Part shown: positions 1 through 10,372 of the stretch, piece by piece
How positions within the stretch are numbered: position 1 is the first letter of the stretch
How the letters are laid out: each line of letters opens with the position of its first letter
DNA from: Rhyacichthys aspro
Lineage: Eukaryota; Chordata; Actinopteri; Gobiiformes; Rhyacichthyidae
Length of the DNA stretch: 64,000 bases
NCBI GenBank assembly: GCA_036850595.1
Contig: CM072159.1
Span: 33,286,636-33,350,635 of the forward strand
Direction: 5' to 3'
The notes under the pieces: generated by a model
What the model saw: the letters and a program-made list of their open reading frames with translations, nothing else
Database searches by the model: none
Told to the model about the DNA's origin: nothing
Program-made: the position numbers and the translations under genes

Positions 1-569
1 TCCTCCGTGACGGCGTTGATGAGGCAGAAGAGCAGCGGCGCGGACAGAAGCACGGTGCCGTTGAAGCCCGTGAGGCCGCACGGCACCTTCAGCGTCAGCA
101 GCTCCAGGATCGACGTCTCCACCACGAGCACCACCTTGGGCGTGCACGCGATCACGTAGATGAGCCAGGCCAGGTACGCGTACGTGAACTCGCCCAAACC
201 CGCGAGCGCAGAGCTCTTCTGATGGAAGCCGCACGCGCGCTCCCGCTTACTGCGCGCGTTCTTGATGAAGAAGATGGCCCAGCCCGACAGCACCACGAGG
301 TCCGTGGCGATCCACGAGCACCAGGACAGGTCCGTGAAGGCGATGAGGTAGAAGTCCAGCACCGCGCCCTGCAGCGCGAGCAGCGCGAAGCACAGCGCCT
401 TGTACAGCGCGCGGCCGCGGGGCGCGAGCGGCAGCGCGCTCTGCAGCAGCTCCGCGGAGGTCATCGGGCTGTCGGCGGGACCGGAGCCGGGACTGGACCC
501 GGAGAAGGAGGCGGTGGCTGCGGCGCGGTGACTGTGGAGCTGATGGAGGCTGCCGCTCTGTGACATCAT
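1..569 (-). CDS. tmem121b: TMEM121B-like (CECR6-like) gene, 5' part, copy 1, cut by window start
   Basis: This is the N-terminal ~189 codons of a multi-pass membrane protein. The ATG (double Met) is at 569 on the minus strand and the frame runs open to base 1, where the window ends. It matches 26136-26704 base for base except for two synonymous changes (a Tyr and a His codon). The protein has a Ser/Gly/Pro-rich N-terminus of about 50 residues and then hydrophobic segments near residues 56-78, 87-103, 128-150 and 171-187. The family is known as single-exon in mammals and its molecular role is poorly defined. The DNA is very GC-rich, unlike its surroundings. The 5' flank (570-800) also matches copy 2 but with more differences. 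The rest of the gene lies outside the window, so I cannot say whether this copy is intact. Confidence 0.85.
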   Translation of the reverse strand, partial: MMSQSGSLHQLHSHRAAATASFSGSSPGSGPADSPMTSAELLQSALPLAPRGRALYKALCFALLALQGAVLDFYLIAFTDLSWCSWIATDLVVLSGWAIFFIKNARSKRERACGFHQKSSALAGLGEFTYAYLAWLIYVIACTPKVVLVVETSILELLTLKVPCGLTGFNGTVLLSAPLLFCLINAVTE

Positions 570-805
570 TCCGCTCCTGCCGCTGACGCTGCCGCCTCTG
601 ACGCTTCTGACGCTTCTGACGCGAGGAGAGAGAGAGGAGCAAAGCGCGGCGCGGATCAGAGGAGCGGACTCACCTCAGTCACAGAGAAAACATCAGAGGG
701 GTCAAAGGTTACTGCGCATGCTCTGGGAACAGGACCGGCGCATGTTTATACAACAATAATTTATAAAACATGAAGAAAAACACATTTATACAGGCTTCAT
801 GTGGT

Positions 806-2362
806 CCTCTGGTCCGGTCTAGTCCCGGTCTAGTCCCGGTCTAGTCAGGTCTAGTCCCGGTCTAGTCCAGGTCCAGGCCCGGTCTAGTCCAGGTCTAGTC
901 CAGGTCTAGTCCAGGTCTAGTCCAGGTCTAGTCCAGGTCTAGTCCAGGTCTAGTCCAGGTTTAGTCCAGGTCTAGTCCAGGTCTAGTCCAGGTTTAGTCC
1001 AGGTCTAGTCCAGGTCTAGACCAGGTCTAGTCCAGGTCTAGTCCAGGTCTAGTCCAGGTCTAGTCCAGGTCTAGTCCAGGTCTAGTCCAGGTCTAGTCCA
1101 GGTCTAGTCCAGGTCTAGTCCAGGTTTAGTCCAGGTCTAGTCCAGGTCTAGTCCAGGTCTAGTCCAGGTCTAGTCCTGGTCTAGTCCTGGTCTAGGTCCT
1201 GGTAGTCCCAGGTCTAGTCCAGGTCTAGTCCCGGTCCAGTCCAGGTCTAGTCCAGGTCTAGTCCCAGGTCTGGTCCAGGTCTAGTCCCGGTCCCAGTCCC
1301 GTCCTATCCAGGTCTAGTCCCGGTCTCAGTCGGTCTCGTTTCAGGTCCAGTTCTGCTAGTCCAGGTCTAGTCCAGGTCTGGCCAGGTCTAGTCCAGGTCT
1401 AGTCCAGGTCTAGTCCAGGTCTAGTCCCGGTCCAGTCCAGGTCTAAGCCCAGGTCCGGTCCAGGTCCAGGTCTAGTCCAGGTCTAGTCCAGGTCCGGTCC
1501 AGGTCTAGTCCAGGTCTAGTCCAGGTCTAGTCCAGGTCTAGTCCAGGTCTAGTCCAGGTCCGGTCCAGGTCCAGGTCTAGTCCAGGTCTAGTCCAGGTCA
1601 GGTCCAGGTCTAGTCCAGGTCTAGTCCAGGTCCGGTCCAGGTCTAGTCCAGGTCTAGTCCAGGTCCGGTCCAGGTCTAGTCCAGGTCTAGTCCAGGTCCA
1701 GTTCTAGTCCAGTTCTAGTCCAGGTCTAGTCCAGGTCTAGTCCAGGTCTAGTCCAGGTCTAGTCCAGGTCTAGTCCAGGTCTAGTCCAGGTCTAGTCCAG
1801 GTCTAGTCCAGGTCTAGTCCAGGTCTAGTCCAGGTCTAGTCCAGGTCTAGTCCAGGTCTAGTCCAGGTCTAGTCCAGGTCCAGTCCAGGTCTAGTCCAGG
1901 TCTAGTCCAGGTCCAGTCCAGGTCTAGTCCAGGTCTAGTCCAGGTCTAGTCCAGGTCTAGTCCAGGTCTAGTCCAGGTCTAGTCCAGGTCTAGTCCAGGT
2001 CTAGTCCAGGTCTAGTCCAGGTCTAGTCCAGGTCTAGTCCAGGTCTAGTCCAGGTCTAGTCCAGGTCTAGTTCAGGTCTAGTCCAGGTCTAGTCCAGGTC
2101 TAGTCCAGGTCTAGGTCAGGTCTAGTTCAGGTCTAGTCTGGTCAGGTCCAGGTCCCAGGTCTAGTCCAGGTCTAGTCCAGGTCTAGTCCCAGGTCTAGTC
2201 CAGGTCTAGTCAGGTCTAGTCCAGGTCTAGTCCAGGTCTAGACCGTCCGTCCAGGTCTAGTCAGGTCAGGTCAGGTCCAGGTCTAGGTCCAGGTCTAAGC
2301 CCGAGCTAGTCCCAGGTCTAGTCCACGTCTAGTCCAGGTCTAGTCCCGGTCTAGTCCAGGTC
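806..2362. repeat. 11-bp minisatellite (CCAGGTCTAGT), array 1
   Basis: Over a hundred head-to-tail copies of an 11-bp unit, CCAGGTCTAGT, with variants CCCGGTCTAGT, CCAGGTCCAGT and CCTGGTCTAGT. The array lies upstream of tmem121b copy 1 and runs directly into the assembly gap, so its true length is unknown. The same unit lies in the same position beside tmem121b copy 2 (26940-29640). Confidence 0.97.
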
Positions 2363-2459
2363 NNNNNNNNNNNNNNNNNNNNNNNNNNNNNNNNNNNNNN
2401 NNNNNNNNNNNNNNNNNNNNNNNNNNNNNNNNNNNNNNNNNNNNNNNNNNNNNNNNNNN
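2363..2459. other. assembly gap (97 N)
   Basis: A run of 97 N breaks the sequence inside the 11-bp minisatellite. The sequence resumes at 2460 in unrelated unique DNA, just before the TTAA of a Kolobok-like element. The physical join between tmem121b copy 1 and everything to its right is therefore not proven by this sequence. Confidence 0.99.
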
Positions 2460-2462
2460 ATC

Positions 2463-5326
2463 TTAAAGGTCCCATATTATGCTAAATCGACTTTTCTGAG
2501 CTTTTAACCATGTTCTAACGTTGTTTCTACCTCAAACACATACCCAAAGTTGTGTTTTGTTTCATTCGCGCATGTTTAAGTAATTTATTTAGTTTGAGCT
2601 ACAGTCCCTAAAACGAGCTGTTTCACGCAATGACGTCAATATGTGAAATAAACCACTCCTCTCCAGGAAGTGCTCCTCCACACTCCTCCTGCCCCTCTCT
2701 CCTGCACTGTCAACAAGTGGTGCTCTGCAGCTCAGACACAGAGAAGCATCGCTGCTACTGTGTTAGCTTACTTACCGTCAGCAACATTCGGCTGTGGGAG
2801 TTTTACTGCGTTGTTTTCTCTCCCAAAAAGAATTAACATGTAAGAAGTGGTTGGAGTTTATTATTCGAAACTCCCAGGGTAAAGTAGCCAAACTGGTTTT
2901 TGTCTGTAACCAACACTTCACTGAAGACTGCTTCGAAAACCTCAACATGGTCCAAACAGGACATGGCAGTTAATTTTAAAAAGGGTGCTAATCCCACTAT
3001 AAAAGACACCGAAGAGGAGCCCAGAGCAGTAAGTACTACTATATTGCTAATGATAATTTCGAGTAGAGTTTTGTATAGTTTCGAGTTTTGTATAGCTTAT
3101 GTTTAAAGATAATATCTTTGTTTTCATTCTTTATAAAACGCAAAACTGCTGCTCATGTTGCTAAAGCACATTTTGATAATTAGCGGCTGTTACCTTTTCA
3201 CGGCAAAAACAAAGAGGTGTGAAAAGTGTCTGTAGGTTGTAGTCACATTGTCTAGTTGATTAGACCGTCGTCTTACTGTTGTTATGCTAACAGTGTGTGT
3301 GAATAGGGTTAGATGTGTTTGACCCTCGTTTCTTATCACGCTCTTAGGTTAGACAATGACAACTGAGTATCTGTTGTATTTTCCAGAGCACTTCTCAAGA
3401 ATCATCCAGCTCCACAGAACATACATTTTACCAACCAGAAGCAGTAGTAAATGTACAGACAACCTCTGCATTGGTGCTAACTTGATCTGTGGCTACACAG
3501 TTATCTGCAAGCAGTCTGAGGTTACACCACTTCAGAAGTAAAGGTAAACAATGCAACAAAAACCCAGATCATATGAATTATACAAAAAATGAACAACATA
3601 AGAGTACACACAAAAATGTAGGTCTTTGGTGTGTTTTTAGTCATGCATTTCATCAGGCATCCATAGAGCATTAGAGCTACAAGTACTCAATACTTTATCA
3701 GATTAGAAGTATGTTATTTTACAACAATTCAATGAAGAAAGAAATAGCACTGTGTGTTAGATCAGAACAGCTTGTACACAAGATGAATACATGTCCCCAG
3801 TACGAAGCCAGTTTCCCAGTACCTTTTTAATTCATTTTGCATATAGTGTATGTACATTCTTTACAAATTACAACAAACATTCACTTCAGGAAATTACGGA
3901 GCCTGATATAACCTGATGTGCCTCTTCCAGACTTGGTGAAGAGCAGGAGACAGAAATGTTCAATGTTACATACTAATGTATGTTTTTCATGTTGATTTAG
4001 CTCACTTAATCATCTTTAAATGTGACACACTGCTGTTGTTCTATCACAGGTGTCCAAGCAGCTGTTGCCACTACAAATAGGAGCACACAGGAGGGAATGA
4101 CCACTCTGATGCTTGCTCCGAGAAATCCCCAGCACCAGCTCACAAAACTCCTGCATGCAACAAACCTGAGTCGCCTGGAAGAAGAGACAAAGATGTTTGG
4201 CGATATGCTCCTTAGCAAAACCTAAATAATTTGTATTTATGTGGATTTTATAATAAAAATTTATGATTGGAATTACACCAGTCTTTTAAATTAGCACTTA
4301 CTCTTCTTCTGTTCTTCTTTTAACTGGTCCATAGTCTGTACGATAAATGTTATTTATATTTTGAAGAGTATATATGTTCAAGCAGTTGGCCTCCAGGCCA
4401 GGATGTGCTGTAATACACGGAGGAGGAGCAAGAAGCTGATTTATTTGCCTTAAAACCTAAAAATGAAAAATGATGATCAGTATTTACAGTAATGTAAAGC
4501 TGCATTTACATTTACAAAACTAATTACATGTAGTTTTCATTTTACTACAAGGTTGCAGGAATGCTATCATTCATAGCATTTTATTATAACAGCAGCAGTC
4601 TTGTGCTGTAAGCCTGTAAGTATGGGTGTGCACCATAGTCTATCTGAAAACAACATAACGTGGTAAGACAGGCATAATAGTTGAAACTTTATTACACAAA
4701 TATTACTGCATAGCTCTACATATTGCTAGGCTACTTTATTATAGTTCTTTCAATACACTGCACACCAGCTCCTTAGGAGTCTCCAGGCAGCATACATTCT
4801 CAACTTCAGTAGGCATTGTACGGTCATTTCCACATGTGCACCGATAAACAGAAGCAGTTAACACGCGCTATGCTACGGGCTACACCATAGAAACATACAC
4901 AATAAATAGTTTTTCATTTACCAAGCAGAAACGTCTTGTAGAAGCCTTCGAGGTCTTTGTGTTTGCTCATGTTCTTAAACTCAGAATCAGACTCTGGGTC
5001 GAAGATATACGGCTCACTTACTCTCAAAGCTATTGCTGAAAAAGTTATTACTACCATGTACCGTGTTTGCTTCAGTCTGTTTCCAGCGTAGCTCGCGTAG
5101 CTATAGCGTGACGTCATGAGTGGGCGGGGCCAACACGGGAGAGCTGAGCCTTAAAGTGACAGCGCCAAATCAGACCGTTCACTTTGGACTCATGATGAGA
5201 GCTCATCCAAACCGCTTGGATAAGATAAATATTGTGTGTTTCATGTTGCAAAATGTGATATGGTAACCTACATGTATCCAAAATACACTGTATAATGTTC
5301 AAAATAGTATAATATGGGACCTTTAA
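2463..5326. mobile_element. Kolobok-like DNA transposon, decayed
   Basis: The element is bounded by TTAA at 2463-2466 and 5323-5326, immediately inside which are matching inverted ends (AGGTCCCATATTAT and its complement). TTAA target duplication, ends starting with AGG, and a THAP-type protein together are the marks of the Kolobok superfamily. On the plus strand around 2838-2990 a broken frame reads like the middle of a THAP zinc finger (KKWLEF, then VCNQHFTEDCF), followed by stops and a frame change. On the minus strand 4914-5117 is an open exon starting MTSRYSY that ends at a plausible splice donor, perhaps the first exon of the transposase. Neither protein is intact. No strand is assigned because both strands carry coding remnants. 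Confidence 0.75.
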
Positions 5327-5805
5327 CAAAGCCGTTTGCAAACAGACTTGACAAGTGCACATGGATTTGTCAATAACAGAGCTTTGATAAAGGCTAAAGA
5401 TAAAGCAGATTGGAACATTCTAATAACCAGTTGTTATTATTATATTATTATTCTTTTTAGAGCCGGTCTTTTGCAATCAAACAAAATAACTTTAAAAAAA
5501 AGTTAATTAAATAAATAATAATAATTTAAAAAAACAGGAGAGACTGCAAGATGTGTCCAAAACGCAAAAACTAATTTGGAGAAAATATTTATATCTATAT
5601 ATCAGTCAACAACAAAAATGGAGCTAACTGATGAAGACTTGGTCAGAGAGTTTTACCAAAAAAAAGGTGTTTATTAAAATCACATCACATTGTAATTGCT
5701 ACATTTATTCTTCTTATATTATACATTACAACATTTTAATTTGCAAAAGGATAAGATAATAATAATGATGCTGTAGATCAGAATAATTCTGGAAATAGTA
5801 TTTGT

Positions 5806-6299
5806 TAGCCTGGCCAGCCAGACGGCTTTCTCATTGTATTACAAACAGAGAAAGTTAGTCTGGGATCGCCCAATCTGCCTCCGATTTCTGCTCCGGCTCT
5901 TTCTTTCCAACCAATCGTAGCGAGGGAGGCGGGATTTTGTTTCGCGTCATATTGAGCGTGAGAAAACAGTAGCAGGTTTCGGTAGCTTACTACGATCGAA
6001 ATAAGCACTAAACTCGACATTACACCCCGTGTCCTCAGATGTTTCTGACAAAAACAACAGAAGTCATTCACCGAAGCATCTTCTCTCTCGAGCCACGCTG
6101 GTGTACGCTGTGGTTTGTTGACAACTAGAATAAGTTTCACTTTCCTTACGTCACATCCGTGGTTTCTCTGATTGGTTCGCTCAGCGAGCGTTAGTTCTGC
6201 CCATGATCCTGCCTTGAAATCCTGTTTAAATCCAGCGATCCCAGACTAACTTTCTCTGTATGTAATACAAAGAGAAAGCTGTCTGGCTGGCCAGGCTAA
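5806..6299. mobile_element. MITE with ~25-bp terminal inverted repeats (hAT-like?)
   Basis: The left end TAGCCTGGCCAGCCAGAC is matched in inverse at 6281-6298, and the next stretch (CTTTCTC...GTATTACA...AGAAAGTTAGTCTGGGATC) is also repeated in inverse inside the right end. Flanking 8-mers GTATTTGT (5798-5805) and GTATTTAT (6300-6307) could be an imperfect 8-bp target duplication, which would suggest hAT. A minus-strand open stretch of 111 codons (5805-6140) includes part of the terminal repeat and is not recognised as a host gene. Confidence 0.7.
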
Positions 6300-6561
6300 G
6301 TATTTATATAAACAAGGTTAAAAAGTGTTTTTCACAATCTTTTAAAACATCAGGAATAATCCAATACAATTAAAACCATATAAAGAAAACAAAGATCCAA
6401 TTAAAACAATTCAAAATGAACAAGGAAATGAAACTGAAGATAAAACAGATTCTGGTATTTTTGATCAGAAACAAGTTTTGAAGCTAAACTGAGCTTTACC
6501 AATGTATTAATAAAATCCACGTAAACTCCACAGAACGACCCAAAATAAAGAGAGGCTGTGT

Positions 6562-7902
6562 TCATCTGAGTTTATTAAATGTGGCGATGGTTTCAGAGCC
6601 GAGGTTAACTCCAGCGAACAGCGGCTGAGTGAATCTGGTCTGGACTCTGTGCAGGAGTCTCACAGTTTCACCCTGAACGCTGTAGAAGGACAGAACCCCT
6701 GCGTCGTGGTCCAGGTAAACCCCTGTTTTGTCCTCGGTTGGACCTGAGACCGGAGTACGGACATTGTTAAACCAAAAATTATAACTGGTTTTGTCACAAT
6801 GTAAAGCCCAGGATTTATCATTAGCTCCAAATCCACATTCGTTAGAGGGTCCTTTTCTCTGAATAGTCTTGTAGGCCACAGCTACACGAACCCCGTCCCG
6901 TAGCATGCAAGTCTCCACCTCCCAGTAACAGCGTCCCGTCAGACTCTCTCTGCTCAGGACCTGGCTCCAGTAACTGAACCTGTCCAGATGATCAGGGTAA
7001 CTCTGCTCTGTCGACCAACGACTCACTCTCCTGTCCTTCTCAGTCAGAAACAGATCTGTGTTCACTGTGTTTGGATCCAGAGTGACTTCTGTTGAAAATC
7101 GGAGTAAGTCTTCTCTGGAGCTGGGCTCAGGTTCAGACAGTATCTTCTGGACTTTAGTGAGAGAGACGTTGTGGAGGCCGTGGTTCAGAATGATCTGGAT
7201 CTGATCAGTGAGCTCTGACACTGTAGTCATGACCTTCTGGAAGCAGGACCCAGGTCTGGTGTGGACCCGGGGCCGGTCCAGGGCCTCTGTGACTTTGGGC
7301 TGAAACAGGTACGTCTGGAGGAAGAGGCTGAAGTCCTGTGTGTGGGACAGTGAGTCTATCTGGACGAGGGTGGTCCTCAGCTCAGAGATGTCCTGCTGCA
7401 GTTTGTAGTGAAGCTGTTGGAGTTGAGTCTCTTCCGTCTCCAGCTCAGACTGGATCTGCTGCTCCACTTCAGACCAGCGTTTCTCCAGGAGACGGGCCAC
7501 CTGAGTGAATCTGTCCCTGCTGCGCTTCAGTGTCTCCTGGGCAGAGCTCCTGAGGGCCTCGGCCTTCTGTGGGAGCCTCTGCAGGTCGCTCTCTCGGTCC
7601 TGGATGGTCCGATTCAGCAGGTCTCGCATGGACCCAGGTCCAGCCTGGTGGTGGTCAGCAGGGGACGCTGTGTGTGTCCTCTGCAGCTGCTCCACTAAAT
7701 CTGCCAACACTGTGCTTTTGACCAGGACAGGCCTGGGGCTGAAGACCCGTCTGCACTGAGGACAGCTGTAGAGGTTCTGCTGGTCCCAGTGTCTGTTGAT
7801 GCAGCTCATACAGAAACTGTGTCCACAGGAAGTGGTCACCGGGTCCTTCAGGACGTCCAGACAGATGGAGCAAGAAGCCCACTGAAGTCCTCCCTGAGCC
7901 AT
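6562..7902 (-). CDS. TRIM-family E3 ubiquitin ligase, RING - coiled coil - PRY/SPRY, single exon
   Basis: An intact 446-codon frame with no introns. The RING finger is at residues 11-50, with the ligands C11, C14, C26, H28, C31, C34, C47 and C50 all present. Residues ~65-100 lack the cysteine/histidine set of a B-box. A coiled coil (rich in Glu, Gln, Leu) covers about 100-190. The PRY/SPRY domain starts near residue 272 (LDPNTVN, then CYWEVE near 325-330) and runs to the C-terminus. RING domains recruit E2 enzymes and SPRY domains bind targets; teleosts have hundreds of such genes, many antiviral or regulatory. The polyadenylation motif AATAAA lies inside the last codons (6570 region). A start two residues from a consensus-like context was taken because the RING follows directly. 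The exact TRIM subfamily (for example TRIM39-, TRIM16- or finTRIM-like) cannot be fixed by eye. Confidence 0.9.
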   Translation of the reverse strand: MAQGGLQWASCSICLDVLKDPVTTSCGHSFCMSCINRHWDQQNLYSCPQCRRVFSPRPVLVKSTVLADLVEQLQRTHTASPADHHQAGPGSMRDLLNRTIQDRESDLQRLPQKAEALRSSAQETLKRSRDRFTQVARLLEKRWSEVEQQIQSELETEETQLQQLHYKLQQDISELRTTLVQIDSLSHTQDFSLFLQTYLFQPKVTEALDRPRVHTRPGSCFQKVMTTVSELTDQIQIILNHGLHNVSLTKVQKILSEPEPSSREDLLRFSTEVTLDPNTVNTDLFLTEKDRRVSRWSTEQSYPDHLDRFSYWSQVLSRESLTGRCYWEVETCMLRDGVRVAVAYKTIQRKGPSNECGFGANDKSWALHCDKTSYNFWFNNVRTPVSGPTEDKTGVYLDHDAGVLSFYSVQGETVRLLHRVQTRFTQPLFAGVNLGSETIATFNKLR

Positions 7903-7949
7903 GGCTCTTAGACCTGTGACTTTGACAGAAATGAAACTCAGCTCTGATC

Positions 7950-10372
7950 ACAGCAGAGTGTGTCTGACAGGCTCCGCCCCCTGAGTCAGGTGTGAACGTA
8001 GGTGAGGACTCAGGAAGGTCAGGAATGTGGCCCTGTTTCCAGGAAACGGTGGATTATTTTAATGAGCAGCTGCTTTGTTTAATGCAGTCACTGCATCAAA
8101 CGAGTCTCTTTAATAATGTTTAATAATGTTTAATAATGTGGTCAAACCAGCTGCAGTGTTTCTTTGGGAGTGTTGGTACAGTTTATGCACTGCCTGGTGG
8201 AAAACTCTACAGTAACATTCTTCATTCATGATTTTTAAAACATGACATTTTGATATGAGCAGAATTTATTTAACTTTCTATGTGTAATTCTTATCACTGT
8301 GTTTGTGTCTGACCTGTGATGATGAAAGCCCTTTGAGGCAATTGTTGTGATACTGGGCTATACAAATAAAATTGAAATTGAAAAATCTGAGGCAGTAAAC
8401 ACCTCAGATCAGGTATAAAATTATATTATATATATATTATAATATATTAAAGCTTGCATTCTAAAGACTATCCTTCAGACTGATGATGGGGTTATGGTCC
8501 TGTAAAAGTAGTGTCTGATTCATTGAACATGAGTCTGTTCCCTTCACATCAGTTTCCACTGTAGCTCTCTGAAGGCTGGGTCACTTCAGTTTTTTGTCAG
8601 GCTCGTTTGACTGTGAGCAGTGATGGTCCTTATCTGGCAGTGCCACACAATATATAATATAAATATAAAAATGTATTTTTGATGTTATTATATGTTTTCA
8701 TTTCAATGGACTGGACTGTCAAAGTGACGCAGTTTTGAGTCTGAACAACACAAAATGAATACTTTAATGTAAAACGTATTACAATTGACCTGTAACTAAT
8801 TCACATTCATGTTCCTGATTTAAATGTTTGAATAAACACTTCAAATCTTCAGATCTATGAGAACAGCGACGTGTGGAGACTGTAAAGTTCCATTTCGTAA
8901 AACTTCTTTTGCTCAGTTTTTTTTTCTCTGGAACTGTTTCTGCAGAAATAAAGACTTTAAGTAAACTGTCCCCGTCCTGTCTCAAGCAGCGACTCTGTGA
9001 TCATGAGTAAATGATAAAAGTGTGGATGTCTGCCATTTGGTTTTTGGACATTTTATTATATTCACTGTTCATTTTGACTCTGTTTAATTAGATATAAACT
9101 GTAAAAAGCCCTTTTATGGGACATTAACACTGTGATACATTCATAGGATTACTTTAAGGGTATAATCTATGTTTATTGTATCTGTCCTTGTCAAATAAAC
9201 CATAAATAAATACATTAAACGGACCCGTGCGTGGACTGGAGCGCCCTCTAGTGTTGGCTGAGCCTCGCTGCAGGTTGAACAGTGGATTGTTGTGAAATAA
9301 ACTGGTGTCGGTGGAAAGTCCCTCCGAGTCACTTCCTTCAGATTTAACTGCGTCACTTTCACCTGCTGCACCTTTTTTATTTTTTGTGACATTCATGGTC
9401 CTCAGGAATAAAACAGTCCCTCTGAGACAAACCTCTGACACTGTAATTACATAAATGACTAGTTTAGGATATTACGGTAATTTCCTGTTAATTTGACCAA
9501 ACATATGCATCTTAATTGTTATTTGATGTGTTTTTCATGTAAATATAAAGTTCTATCCTGTATTTTCCACAGTATTTTACTGTAAATGTTTACGGGACAG
9601 AAGTGAGTGTTTTTCACTTGACTTTTGAGAAAGTCATTCATCAAATATTGGACTGAACTTGTTCTTAAACATAAAAACAAAATAAAACTAAGGATACATT
9701 TCTGCATAAAAACAGATCAGTCAATAATAACTCATTTCTTGTTTGAAAAATGAGAATTTCACAGACAATAATTATCTTCATGGCGCATGCCCCTCTCTTT
9801 CAGATAAATGTATTTAAATATTTGTACCTGAGAGCAACAAATGATAAATCATCAAGTAAATGACCTTTGAACATGTTTTATTAAAGAGCATTGGTCAAAA
9901 AGACCGGACTCAGAGCTAAAACTCACAGTAAAAGCCTGTTAACCTTTACCATAAACAGATTTTACTTATTACCTGTTAATAACGACCGAGAGGCGTTAAC
10001 AACCGCAGTAAATTCTCCCATCTGCTCCGGAAGGCTTTAAGAGACAGTCCAGTATTTAATAAATGTGTTTTTATTCGACGCTTTTTGAGCTCATTAATTC
10101 CTTCGAGTCGATAAATAATAAAAAGTTTGAAGTAAACTCACAAATTAAACGTAAACAAATCTTTTATCTGCTTCACACCATCACCAGTGACGTTTTTTCC
10201 CATGTGTCCTGAACGCAGCTCGGAGTAATTTACAGTAAACGCGACAGGTTCTTTTTGGCGGAAGTTCAGTCCGAGGCTCGCGGAGACTTTTCTTCCTGTT
10301 TGTTTCTGTTTTTCCGGGTTTTTATAATTTATTAAATATAAATATGGATCTGGGTTTGCTTTAGTCCGGACC
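7950..10372. other. intergenic region between TRIM and il17ra
   Basis: AT-rich DNA without a supported gene. At 8328-8385 there is a short piece ending in TACAAATAAAATTGAA, which is the common 3' tail of fish retroposons. The short open frames at 8779-8985, 9141-9441 and 9519-9707 have no recognisable domain. The last ~150 bases before 10373 should hold the il17ra promoter and leader, but no clear core element was identified. Confidence 0.6.

Noticed and set aside
9141..9441. Two overlapping minus-strand frames of 83 and 95 codons upstream of il17ra
   Set aside because: No recognisable domain or splice context.
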